This document shows positions 35,343-46,771 of a DNA stretch of 64,000 nucleotides, in pieces. The notes under the pieces were generated by a model. The model had not been told where the DNA came from, did not search any database, and saw only the letters and a list, made by a program, of their open reading frames with translations. The first letter of the stretch is position 1; each line of letters begins with the position of its first letter. The DNA is from Labia minor (lineage: Eukaryota; Arthropoda; Insecta; Dermaptera; Spongiphoridae): positions 17,063,187-17,127,186 of the forward strand of contig OY720347.1 in NCBI GenBank assembly GCA_963082975.1. The letters run 5' to 3'. The position numbers and the translations under genes are program-made.

Positions 35343-36988
35343 CATCGCATATAGTATAATTAAATACTACAAATTTTTTTTTTTTAAATAAATATATATA
35401 TTTATATTTGTTGTTTATATTAGTTTTTGTAATGTAAGATTCTTAAAATTTCATATAAATTATATAATCTAAATTTTTAAATTATTATTGTCTTGATAAG
35501 TAAACATCTTTTTTGATCGTAATTAATTATATAAAGCAAATTAATTTTTGTTTATTTGTTTCTTTTCTCTTTGTTTTCCATTTTGCATTCATATTTTCGT
35601 GTACTTTATTTTCATTTTGCTTTTTGGTTGCTTTTTCACCGCCTTAATCATCCACCGCCTTTCTCCCTTAACCTAAGCTTGTCGTATTCAGAGGCTTGAG
35701 CTTAATTAAGTGTATTATATTTTACCTTCCCTAGTGAAAATATAATAGAGTAATATGTATCCTTTCTTATTATGGTAAAAGTTGTCCTATTCGTATATAA
35801 AAAGACCAACTCTGAATTTTTTTTTTTTTTTTTTTGATTAGGAAATGAGAGAGAGTTTAAATATTAAGCAGAATATTTCATGGTAAATAAAATAATGGAA
35901 TGAGGAATATTTAATTAAAAATTATCACCAACCAACTTTCTTTTGGGCGAGTTTATTAATAAATGTATATGAAAAAAAATGAAGGCGACTTATTACGGAT
36001 GCCTAATAATCTAATTAAATTTGTAAGTGTCATATTTCTAAGATCAATCCCGGTACCTTTCATCTTTCATTTTTTTTAGTTATTTTTCCAAATGAAAGAA
36101 ATCATCTCTGGTTGTGAACTTTTATAGGAAGGATGTTGTTGATGTTTTAAATTGGATTGCCTGTGGAAGTACTTAGACTTTCTTCAACACCTTCTTTTTC
36201 TTTTGACGATTTCTCATGGTGCATATCTACTACCCCAATAGCTTTTTTTTATATATATATTTCAAGTTAAATTATATTTTCAAAATTTTTAAAATATATA
36301 ATATCATTTTTTCTTTCTCTTTTTAAACTATTTTTGAACATTTTAAAAGGCTTAAATATAAAAATAACTCATCTTTCATTTCAATATGTTCATTAATTAG
36401 TAGCAATTCATCATGTACATGTGTATTTTGTATATGTTCAATCTCTTTTTGATAAAGAAAATAAAATAGAATATAACTGACATAAGTATTTTGTCAAAGA
36501 AAATAATATATGAAAGAGACTAGAAATAGCAAAGAATATATATATCTAAAATATGATGCAAAATAAAAGAGCGATTCACTGACAGCATTTCAATTGCATC
36601 AAATCCAGTTAATCGGAAAGAAAATAAATTATCGTTTTTTAACCCTCATCTCAATAAAACAGAATTGATCTTATTTTTGTCGACAACAAGTAGATAAATG
36701 AAAAAAAAGGATAAGTAATTTGTTACGATTGATTTTAACAAAATATCCATCTTCCTTCCAAATCCTTTTAGTTTATATATACGAGTATAGATAGTAAATA
36801 TAGTGAAAATAAAATAATTGAGTAATTTTCTAAGATAAAATTAATAGAGAGCAAATCATTTAGATTGTAGATTTCAAATTACCCAATAATTGTTCAAAAT
36901 AAATATTTAAACCAAATCATATATATTAAACGATTTAACTTTTAGTTTTCATCTTTTTGCAGCAAATTAATTAATATTAATTTTTTAG
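35343..36988. other. AT-rich intron sequence
   Basis: Includes a T19 run (35817-35835). No gene or repeat recognised; ends in the acceptor region of the next exon. Confidence 0.5.
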
Positions 36989-37030
36989 AGGAGGCTGAAT
37001 CTGGCAAACCACTTTTGTACGACGCTACAG
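36989..37030 (+). CDS. internal coding exon 2 of the same gene
   Basis: Preceded by ATTAATTTTTTAG and followed by GTAATT. The 42 bp are open in phase 1-1 and read (G)AG-EAESGKPLLYDAT-G. Reading frame and phase fit the exon at 23809 exactly (its last base plus AG gives Glu). An alternative acceptor 26 bases upstream would bring in a TAA. A short acidic linker-like peptide, family unknown. The next exon would also need to start in phase 1. Confidence 0.6.
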
Positions 37031-37685
37031 GTAATTTGCAGATTTCATATTTTTTCTGCTTACGTTTTTCCCTTTTCGAAAATAATACAACATAATATGG
37101 CGAAAATGGTCATTTTGCTCTGCCATTGTACTAAACAGGAGGTGACAAACGAAATGGCAAAAATAAATAAATTTTTACACTAAAATGTAGCTAAAAGTGT
37201 GCACTACAATTGACTACAATTCAAAATAACCCCTCCACCTAAATATTTTCCGTCCAATACTGGTCAATATCCGCGCGCTAAAATACAAACTTATGTAACT
37301 TATGTAACAACCCTATATTACTACAAATTAAAAATTTGATATATAAAAAAATAATAACATATTTTATTTATTGTGGGGTAAAAAATTTAAAAAAGGGAAC
37401 AAAATAACTGATTAATTTAAAAAGTCTTTTTCTTATATAAAAAATAATATATGTTCACTAGAGAGCAAAATTTGGAAAGAATAATTAAAATTATTTATGC
37501 TATAATATAAAATTAAATATAATAAAAAAAGGAGATTTTATGAATAATTTTAAATTAAAAAACAAAAACAAAGATTGTTTTTTAATAATTATACATGATG
37601 ATTTTTTTTTTTTTATTTTTTTATAATTAAGTATTACTTGAAGTTTAGTGATTTCTAAATATTTATATTTACAATCTTTACAAAA
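37031..37685. other. intron sequence
   Basis: A moderately GC-rich patch at 37080-37270 (TCAATATCCGCGCGCTAAAA) is otherwise featureless; the rest is AT-rich. Confidence 0.4.
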
Positions 37686-37689
37686 TGCT

Positions 37690-38065
37690 GCATTCATTTA
37701 ATGATTGGATGTGTTCGTGTAGAGTTGCGTGGCGCATTGACGCCACTCTCAGCCCGTTTTTTTTTTCACTCCACCCCCGTTCGTCTCCCGGAACCATTTT
37801 ACACCTCCACCCACAGTCCTATCGTTGTTTTTTTTACGCCCGCGGACTATGTGGAATTTATGAAAATTGCCCGGGTGGCGGTGACAAACCGCTAGAACGC
37901 GTGTTGCATCCCTGAGCTACCCCGTTTTCCATCCCTCTGGAGCTGATAACAGCGGATGCTGTTGAATGAATCGGATGAAAATGTCGAAAGGCATGAGGTC
38001 GACAAAACGGAGGAAAGCGCGGTGGGAGGAGGCTGGGAGGACACCAGCAACTTTACCCTTTAGTG
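37690..38065 (+). other. GC-rich island, possible exon or promoter
   Basis: The most GC-rich unique block here (ATTGCCCGGGTGGCGGTGAC). After GTGTAG at 37726 a frame runs 56 codons to a stop at 37895 (LRGALTPLSARFFF..., ending FMKIARVAVTNR), and its entry phase would match exon 2. But T10 and T8 runs inside make a coding role doubtful. CpG-rich promoter or conserved non-coding DNA are alternatives. Confidence 0.25.
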
Positions 38066-38449
38066 TCTGTCTTGTTTGTTCAATAATCATTACCACCCTT
38101 TTTCATTAAAAAAGCTATCTTAACTAATGTTTATATTTTCGCTATTAGCTTGTAAATTTAAACAAATCTGTTGTTAAAAAAAGATCAAAATCAAAATTTA
38201 TTAATTATTCATGAATGATAGAGAGGATCAAATCATTTTTTTTCTTATCAACTTGAAAGTGTATTCCGAAATATCTTTGACCAATTATTAATTAAAATAA
38301 AAATTAAGTAATTAACTTTATTAACTAATAATGTATTTATTTAATTTAATCTAATTTAATTTAGGTTAATTAAAATTAAAATTTGTTAAAAAAATAAATA
38401 AATAACAGATAAAATTATTAAAATATATAATTAGAAAATATTAAAAAAA

Positions 38450-38726
38450 AAAACAAACCTCTGACTATGCAAGGACAACGCCTATCAAGCCGGTTATATC
38501 AATGAAGTGTCCTATGATCAGTAGAACGGGTCCTCTCAACCTTTACCTTGATTTCCTTGATCGGAGGCGCTATCAAGTAGCTTTTCCCCAATGTTGTTCC
38601 CAGAGGCTGGGTTGACTCCGTCCCATAGACCCCAGAAAGGGAAATTCCCTTGCCAGACCCGGGACTTGAACCCGGGACCATGTGAATGTGAGGCAGGTTC
38701 ACTACCCACACACCCAATGGCGCCTT
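38450..38726 (-). mobile_element. tRNA-derived SINE, type 1, copy 2
   Basis: Minus strand: tRNA-like head with B box GGTTCAAGTCC (38662-38672 inverse), then GGGGTCTATGGGACGGAGTC and the tail CAGAGGTTTGTTTTTTT. Best preserved of the three copies at the head. A 72-codon minus-strand frame is incidental. Confidence 0.8.
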
Positions 38727-38829
38727 CAGAAAATAGTAAATAAATTAGAAATTAGAAATATATTTTTTCTCAGTCTATTTTTTTAATTCAAGTTCTATAG
38801 TTCTTATACCCCTTCCCCCCCCCCCCGAT

Positions 38830-39200
38830 AGTTGGAATTTAATTTTCCAATGCAAAAGAAGAAATTGAAATTCAGTGGATTGCAACAAAAAATGACGTCG
38901 AAATGGTCGCCTTTTGAAGTGAAGAAAGATTAAAGACTTAAAGCATTCGAAACGGAAGCAGAACACGAAAGGGGACGTCCCCCATAATTAAGTCATGCGG
39001 GTTCCAACTTATTGAGCTTCAAACGGGCCGAGAAGCCCTGATTAACCAGCAATTTTCGTTATCGAATCCAATTAACGAATGTGAATCAAAATTGGCGACA
39101 GCTTTTATTACAATTATCTCGAAGAAAACGATCTCACAGGATTTGAGACTAATTAATTTATGCAATAAATTACAAAATCAACACACTGATCCTCATATCC
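38830..39200. promoter_or_regulatory. candidate intronic enhancer / conserved block
   Basis: Starts just after a C12 run (38815-38826). Contains TGACGTC, the perfect 12-bp palindrome GGGGACGTCCCC (38971-38982), several TAATTA homeodomain-type cores and TTTATGCAATAAATTAC. It has balanced composition in an AT-rich intron and no good reading frame. Regulatory role is inference. Confidence 0.25.
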
Positions 39201-39339
39201 GTTTAATGTTAATATTTCAGAAATTCAATTTGAATTCCTCATGTTTTTCTTTGTTATTGACTAAAGCAAATGAATGACCTTATAATAATTTAACGGTTTA
39301 TTTACACGTTTCTCTCTCTCTCTCTCTTTTATTCTATTA

Positions 39340-39560
39340 ATCTATATATATAAAAAAAGGTTTTTGTCTGCACATTGCTCAGAATTTAAAAATTTTTGCA
39401 TATCTTCGCGTTTCATGACCTCTAGAATCCAAAAGTGACTTTAGAATTTTTCATGTCTGTCTGTCTGTCGGTCTGTCTGTCCGGAAAATTACTATTTTAT
39501 AGACTCAGAATAGGCTGAACCGATTTCTTATCAATAACCGCAGAAATTAATTTTTTAAAG
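39340..39560 (+). mobile_element. Helitron-like element B, 5' part
   Basis: Starts TCTATATATATAAAAAAAGG, then TTTTTGTCTGCACATTGCTC, a (GTCT)n tract at 39456-39481 and GGCTGAACCGATTTC, ending CCGCAGAAATTAATTTTTTA. Same extent as the copy at 31565, so this shortened form may itself be the mobile unit. Confidence 0.6.
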
Positions 39561-40469
39561 TTTAGATAATTCTCCGTGTTGTTCATTCAAGAGCAGCTCG
39601 CGGCTCACTGTCGGCCTAGCGGAATTATTTCAAACAATGAATTATCATAGCGATTCCCAATAAAAGAATTATTATAATATTTCCCTTTTTATTTTAAATT
39701 CTAATATTTAAATATCAATTCAATTAATTCATTTATTCTAAAAGTTCCCATTTTCATTAATTTAATAAAATATTTAAATCATATTTATATTAACTTAATT
39801 TTTATTTATTCTTTCTATATATTTGAATATTTCTTCTTTTCTATATGAAAGTGAAAGGTTAAAAAATCTCGCTAAGAACATTCAATATTTCTATACACAA
39901 ATTATTCAGAGTATTGGCAAAGCGTATCACTCACAATCAGTGTAAATTGAAATTTATATAAATTAACAAAGTGAAAATTTTTATTTGTTTAAATTTTATT
40001 ACAATGAATCAAAAAAAATTAAATATATAGATCACATGATTAAGAGAATCAAGAAACTTGAGGGAAATAACTGTTGGACGGAGGTCGGACATGACAGAAA
40101 AACTGTAAGCGAAATCTTCATATTGCGACTAATATAATTTTCAAATCCCCTAGCACCACAGAATTAGATAAGTTTCTTTTAAGGGAGGAAAATAACTATG
40201 ATCTAAAAAAATTAATAAATGAACTTAATAATAAAAAACAAATAAATCAATTAATTTAAATTAATACTATTAATGAATGTATATATTGGTAATTTATCTA
40301 TAGTTTTATACCGTTAATTTTTATAAATTGTCTCAAGTCTCTATTTTTGCATTTTCTCAAGTTTTATTATAATTAAAAATATTCAATAATAATCTAGCAA
40401 TGAAAATAAAATATCAAAATGTAATGATCAAGAAATATTACTCTATTTCACTATTATAACATAGAAAAT
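39561..40469. other. AT-rich sequence
   Basis: A small GC-richer patch at 39580-39640 (AGCAGCTCGCGGCTCACTGT) is not identified. Confidence 0.45.
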
Positions 40470-41709
40470 ACTTAAGAACCATAAGCGGAGGAAATATTAG
40501 GAGATATCATTGCGGGTTCAGGCCAAATCGATTAACATTAATTAAGATATTTTCATTATGACAGATATTAGGAAAAAAACTGCGAATTCAATATTTCTGT
40601 TCACTAATTATTTGTAGACTTTAGTAAAACATACACATGATTCAATATAGATCAGCATAAACTTTTTCAAATTTTGATCTTCAAATTTGTCTTGAAGGTA
40701 GTAAAGAAAGAATAAGATGCGGAAATCAATTGTAAAATGTTAGGTTACCCAGACGACTTAAATATAATAGGAGATTAGGAAATTGCAATTGCAGATAGCG
40801 AGGAAAAATTAATGGAGGTTTGAAATTAATAGTGATAAGAAAAAATATTTAGTAACAAAGAGGAAGAGTATTAACATACAAAATCTTAAGATACAAAATG
40901 TAGAATTTGAATATGTAGAAAAATTGAATGTAATCACGAAGGATAATAATATTTGAGAAGAATTTAAATCGGGGTTGCAATCGGGAAACGACTTGTTATC
41001 TTGCAATAAAGAGGCTTATCTCTTCAAAATTATTATCAAAGGGAATATATAAAAAAATTATTTTGCCTGTTGCATTATATGGGTGGGAGGCATGGTCTAT
41101 GACCCTGGGAGATGAGAGTAGATTCAGAGTATTTGAGAATAGGATTCTTCCCTGCATTTATTGGCCAAAGAAAGATGAGGTCACCGGGGAATGGGGGAGA
41201 CAGCATAACAAGAAATTGCATGGTCTCTCTGCATCTTCAGAAATAGTTAGGGTTATAAAAGGGAAAAAGCTGCGATAGGCAGGGCACGTGGCTAGAATGG
41301 GAGAGGAAAAAGATATTGGTGGGGAGACCGATTGGAAAACGTCCGCTTGGAAAACCAATGACGCGTAGGAAGGGACGTAAGAGAGATGGGACAAGGGCTT
41401 AGGATAGGGACAATTGGAGAAATGTGGTTGTTGCGGCCAAGAACTTTCGAGTATCTTTGAGCCACATAGATAGATAGATATAACATATACAATAATAATA
41501 ATATATATAATTAATTTACTGATTAAATTAAAATAGATTTTGAATAAGAACACAAAAAGAAATGAATGTTTTATGTAATATACGGATTGAAACAAAATGG
41601 ATGAAAACCTTTTACTACTTTCAACCAAATACTATGTACCACTCGGGGGTACAGGGGGCGGAGCCCCCGTCTAGGTGTGAAGAGCGCCGAAGGCGCTCTG
41701 AGCAGCTAG
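40470..41709 (+). mobile_element. LINE with partial reverse transcriptase (copy L4, longest)
   Basis: Shows RT motifs in order: YHCGFRPNRLT (about 40510-40545, the GFRPxR block), YPDDLNIIGD (about 40744-40773, the YADD catalytic motif with Ala replaced by Pro), the thumb stretch with KKYLVTKR, then PVALYGWEAWSMTLGDESRF (open frame 41063-41278), a broken GRP..RPLGKP region, and a long 3' UTR. It ends in two hairpins and CTAG. Many stops and frame changes; not functional. It defines the order in which the shorter copies are truncated. Confidence 0.85.
41654..41709 (+). other. double hairpin plus CTAG at the LINE 3' end
   Basis: GGGGGC-GGA-GCCCCC (41654-41668) and AGAGCGCC-GAA-GGCGCTCT (41681-41699) are perfect stems with three-base loops, 12 bp apart. 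CTAG ends 10 bp after the second stem. The arrangement recurs at L2 (complete) and L3 (second stem lost). Such a hairpin-CTRR end is typical of Helitrons; it could also be the LINE's own RT-recognition structure. Confidence 0.7.
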
Positions 41710-42393
41710 TAATAAAATAAAATTATAGATTTCAGCTTAGCTTTGTTTATTGATAAATTTAATTTTCAGCTTTAATTAGTGTTTAAATCTAGTTTGAGCA
41801 ACTTCGAAGTTCCAACCACTTTCCTTCAACCGATCTGCCACTTCCATCCAATCCCGACCGTTCCCTTTTGTTCTACAGTCTATCCATTTGTTAAGATATT
41901 ACTATATAATATAATTACTCAATATGCTAATATGATATTCTTTCCTTAACTAAAGTTTTAAACTAAAAGTGTCTTTTAATTTAGAAAATGACCATATAAA
42001 ATTAAATTTAAACTAGATATTAGAGTGAAGAGAAATAATTAGAAAAAACTTCCAATAAATATTATTGAATATAAATTTTAGAATTATGCTTCGAATTAAA
42101 CAATTCAAAAATGTACATTTCATTTATTGCCATTTCACTACCCGATTTATTGATATGTGTAGTTTTAAATATATTTCTTCGTAGAATTTATAGTCCAAAA
42201 TATTTCAAAACCTCGAAGAATTCATAATGATGAATCACATGGCCTCTATGAATCCTCACATATAAAATTCTAAAATCGAATGCGTTGCAATTGGCGAGAC
42301 TCGTGACAAATTAATGATAATTTTATTTAAAGTGATACTATTTTCGATATACAGTACTGCTATATAATGTAAAGATAGATAAATGATATAGAG
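41710..42393. other. AT-rich sequence
   Basis: No gene recognised; a pyrimidine-rich patch at 41810-41880 has no identity. Confidence 0.45.
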
Positions 42394-42858
42394 CAGAGGT
42401 TCTAAAACTTATGTACTCCGCGAACCCCCACTTGAAAAAATTTTTTTTGACGGACCCCATCCCAACTTTAGGTACTTTACGTCATTTTATTAGTTAATTT
42501 CTGGCTTGCGATCTCATAAGAACAATGATATATGATGAATATTTCTAACAGTGATTGGTGAATAACAATTTTTTTGCATATTGTAGAACACATTTTATTA
42601 GAAATTATAATATTGAAGAAAGAAAATTCAGCTAAATATTAAGATGGAAAAGGTAGCATTAGTTTTCTTGCACATTTCGTTGAATTTGGGTATTTGATCA
42701 CTGTTTCCTCACAAAGCCATGCCATCGCTCCTTTTATATTAAATAAAGTTTTAACTGACTCATCATTTTCTCGTGCACCTGTACGATGGCTTTGCGGACC
42801 CCCAGTAAAGGCTTCGCGGACCCCCAGGGGTCCGCGGACCACAGTTTAAGAACCTCTG
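42394..42858. mobile_element. hAT/Buster MITE
   Basis: Ends CAGAGGTTCTAAAACTT and AAGAACCTCTG with GC-rich subterminal repeats (GCGGACCCCCAG twice near the right end). A perfect 8-bp duplication ATATAGAG (42386-42393, 42859-42866) has central TA. Non-coding; frames across the right end are incidental. Confidence 0.9.
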
Positions 42859-42878
42859 ATATAGAGGATGACTTATGA

Positions 42879-43194
42879 CAGTGATTCTCAACGTTTTTTT
42901 TTTACCGCAGCACACTTTTGACGATTTAAAAATTTGGCGGCACACAAAGAAAATGATAAGTGTAATAATCATTCTAAATTTTACCTTTTTTTTAGAACCA
43001 TATTGAAAAAATTGAAAAAAAAGTCGGAAATGTTTAAGAGTCTGATCGCAAAAACATTTTACTTTTTTTACATACTTATGAAATAAATAAGTATTTTTTC
43101 TTAATTTCTAACTTTACATTTGTAAATTTGGCGGCACATTTTGAAAATCTCGCGGCACACAAAAGCACCGCGGCACAGTGGTTGAGAATCACTG
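42879..43194 (+). mobile_element. hAT/Buster MITE family F, copy 2
   Basis: CAGTGATTCTCAACG...GGTTGAGAATCACTG with GCGGCACAC near both ends. Duplication ACTTATGA/ACTTAGGA, one mismatch, central TA. It starts only 20 bp after the preceding hAT element. Confidence 0.9.
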
Positions 43195-44006
43195 ACTTAG
43201 GATATAGATAGTTTGGGAAATGTTTTGTGTTCAGTTTATTTTAATAAACGTTAACGAAAAATAAAATAAAAAAAATTAAAAATTAAAACATTCAAAGGAT
43301 TAGCTATAATAATTGTCATTGGTGGGATATGCAAGCAAAATTTAAAAATAATAATTCCAGGAGTGTTCTTGAATTAACAAACTGTGTAATTTTAATTATA
43401 TATTCATAAAAAACTCCGCTATTAGATGTTGTTATGTATATATATAAAATGGTTCAACACAAGGTGTTTTTTTTTATTATCCCTGTGGATGGATTTTAAA
43501 AAAGGCAAAAGAGAAAATGGAGTGGAAGTGTTAAGTTAAAATAATGATATTCATTAAAATATAAAATGGAAAAAAGGAGCAGTCAACCGGCAGATGGATC
43601 TATCATATCTTTCTATGGGTGAAACATTTTTTTTTGCTTTTGTTCAACTACATTAATAATATAATGCATATTTTAATTATCAAAATTGGATGAAATAAAA
43701 ATTGATAGAACTATTTTTATTTATTATATACTAAAACGATGTAGGTAATGGTCTAGATAAAACTTTTCTCAAGTATCTATATCAAGAACATAATAGAGAA
43801 AGTTTTTTATTTCAATTCGTTTAAAGAAATTGTATGTACCATATATATATATATAATATCAATTATTTTAAAACTAATATTAGTTTCTTTATAACTTTAG
43901 CAATTTTCAGAAATCTTCTAAAAGAGAAAGGTGAAGTTTCTTTACAAATTCTTAGTCAAATTTTTATTAATTTTTTATATTAATATTTATATTATATACT
44001 TTAGCT
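43195..44006. other. AT-rich sequence
   Basis: No recognised feature. Confidence 0.5.
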
Positions 44007-44290
44007 CAGCGGTTCTCAACCTGGGGGGCGCGCCCCCTTAGAAGAATTTCTAGGGAGGCGTGAGTTAAAAAAAAAAAGTAATTTACTCAATTTACGCTCA
44101 CGAATTAACCCTTTGTTATTAATTTTTCCCTTTCTCCTTTCAAATCCTCTATATTTTAATTTAATAACCAGCTTCAGATTCAAATTCCGATTGTGCTACT
44201 TATATTGACCACATATGTTGGTGAGGGGGGCGGGGACCGAACATCAGTGTTCAAAGGGGGGTACAGAGCCTGAAAGGTTGAGAACCTCTG
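44007..44290. mobile_element. hAT/Buster MITE (GGGGGGCGCGCCCCC type)
   Basis: Ends CAGCGGTTCTCAACC and GGTTGAGAACCTCTG. Just inside the left end GGGGGGCGCGCCCCC is nearly self-complementary. Flanks CTTTAGCT and CTTCAACT match at six of eight positions, suggesting an older insertion. Non-coding. Confidence 0.8.
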
Positions 44291-45662
44291 CTTCAACTTA
44301 TTTGCTTTTGAAAATATTTTTGTTTTTCTATAGATTATTTAAATATTTATTTTTTATAAGGTAATATATATATAAATCAATTTTATAATAATATAATATA
44401 TATATTATTCATGTCTTATATAATATAATATATTAAATGCAGAAATATTGATAAAATAGAAAATTCAGTTTCCTTTTTTTTATTTATAATATTTCTTTTT
44501 ATCCTTTCTATTGTATTTTATTTTATAATATGGAAATTATTTTTATGCATTCCTTATAAATGCTTCTGATAAGTATAATATATAATATATATATACATAT
44601 ATATTCATATCTGAACTGTGAAGAATCCAAAATATAGTTTTAAACTTTATATAATAAAAATTCATTCTATTTTCAATTTGTCTTGTCTATTAACGTTATT
44701 CGTATATTCACTGAATTAATAATTTTTTTTCTTTTTAATAGCAACTTTGGGACTCTTAAATCTGCATGATTTTTGTGTTTCCATTTACTTTATACGATTT
44801 CCTTTTGGGATTTGTACTTCTATAACAAGATATACTAAACAGATGGACAAATTTATCTTCAAGGAAAAGTCATTTGATTCAAAATCAAAATGAGATGTAA
44901 TTGTTCCCTGGTTTGCCATTTACATTAATTATACACTCATAAATATAAATCTTAGATTTAAATTTTACATCTTCATTTTCGTTTTGTTAAGTGACACCAA
45001 TTATAAAGCAAAATTATTTTATAGAACCAAGATAATTTATAGTATGAATTTTTAATTATTCAATGATATATATTCTTTCTTGAATTTCAATAATTAATTA
45101 TAGGTCGTTCATTATCAGCGCTGTCGCTTGTATATATATGATCCGTTCTTTGCGAATAAAAAAAAATATCATCTATATATACTTATACATAAAATAAACA
45201 ACAAATATATGTCATCGAATTTCAAATTATAAATTAATTTATGGGAAATCAAAAACAAATAATAAAATTAATTAACTTCAATAAAATTTAAAATTTCAAA
45301 TGTTGTTTATTTATTTATTATTTATAATAATAATTAATACTCTTAAAAAGACTTTCCATCCAGTAATTATTATTAATTACTATGCATACATTCATAGATT
45401 ACAATATTTTTATATAATAATATAAATATATTTTTAATATAGGATATATGTAGGAGAAAACAGCATGAAGTCAACCCTCTACTATACATTCAATTATTAA
45501 AATAAATAAATATTCTCCATCTCTCCTCATATACATAAAAATTTGGTGGTAGATGATATGCATATATAGTATATTAATTGAAATATAAAACTGAAAACAT
45601 AATTTAAATTTATATTTGTGAAAATAAAAAATATTAATTCATAAATTGATATAATTTTAAAT
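44291..45662. other. AT-rich sequence
   Basis: Several short (TA)n runs; no gene recognised. Confidence 0.5.
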
Positions 45663-45907
45663 CAGTGATTCTCAACCTTTGTTTTTTACCGCGGCACACT
45701 TTTAACAGTTAAAAAATTTGGCGGCACTCAAAGAAAAAGATAATTGTAAAAGTTTACCATATTGAAAAAAAGTCGTCCTAAAAACGGTTTACCTTTATTT
45801 TTTTAAGAAACATATTGGAAAAATTTAGAGCCTCATAATTTCGCGGCACACTTTTGAAAATCTCGCGGCACACTAAAGTACCGCGGCACAGTGATTGAGA
45901 ATCACTG
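45663..45907 (+). mobile_element. hAT/Buster MITE family F, copy 3
   Basis: CAGTGATTCTCAACC...GATTGAGAATCACTG, 245 bp; duplication TTTTAAAT/CTTTAAAT (seven of eight, central TA). Reads uninterrupted through the point where copy 1 carries family A. Confidence 0.9.
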
Positions 45908-46488
45908 CTTTAAATTAAAAGAGTTTACTTTAAAAAAGATTATAATATTATATAATAAAATATCTACTTGATATATATATATATAAGCATCGTTTGTAAA
46001 GAATTAAGTTTATTTTGGTTTGAGAATTAATTTTATGAAGTTTTAGAGGAGTATTTAATTAATTAAAAAATAAATGTAGATATAAATTATAAAGTTGGAC
46101 ACAAGTTGTGAAATCTCTATCTGTGAATAGGTAAATTCAATTCATCTTGTATGTGAATATGTGCAAATGTGTGAGTTGATTCCTCTCGGCTATTGTTTTG
46201 GCGATTAACATATATAACCGAGCTAGAGGGAGAGAGTCGAGTTAATATTCACTTGTCATTCTCAAACGGGGTGTATTGTATGCTGTAGCATTTTAGAAAA
46301 GCGGGAGAACTTGTGGGCTCTTGTCACATAAATGATAATACTTTTTTTTTAAACAAAACTAGCTGATCTAACTGCTTATACTTGTATAGAGTATAAGAGC
46401 TTTCTATTCATTTTTATTTGTCTTATGTGATAAAATATAAAAAATTTTATATCGAATAATTATATATGGAGTAAATCATCATCTAGTA
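45908..46488. other. AT-rich sequence with GC-richer patch 46150-46330
   Basis: The patch (CCGAGCTAGAGGGAGAGAGT) has no recognised identity. Confidence 0.4.
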
Positions 46489-46763
46489 CAGTGATTCTCA
46501 ACCTTTTTTTTACTGCGGCACACTTTTAACGGTTTAAAAATTTGGCAGCACACGAAGAAAAAGAAAAGCGAAAAGTTTACTATATTGAAAAAAGTGGTCC
46601 CAAAAACGTTTTACCTTTACTTTAGAACCAAATTAAAAAAATTTAGAAAAAAAGTCGGAAATGTTTAAGAGCCTCATGTTTTTAAGAAACATATTGGAAA
46701 ATTTAGAGCCTTATAATTTCGCGGCACACTAAAGTGCCGCGGCAGAGTGGTTGAGAATCATTG
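46489..46763 (+). mobile_element. hAT/Buster MITE family F, copy 4
   Basis: CAGTGATTCTCAACC...GGTTGAGAATCATTG with a perfect duplication ATCTAGTA (46481-46488, 46764-46771), central TA. Confidence 0.92.
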
Positions 46764-46771
46764 ATCTAGTA

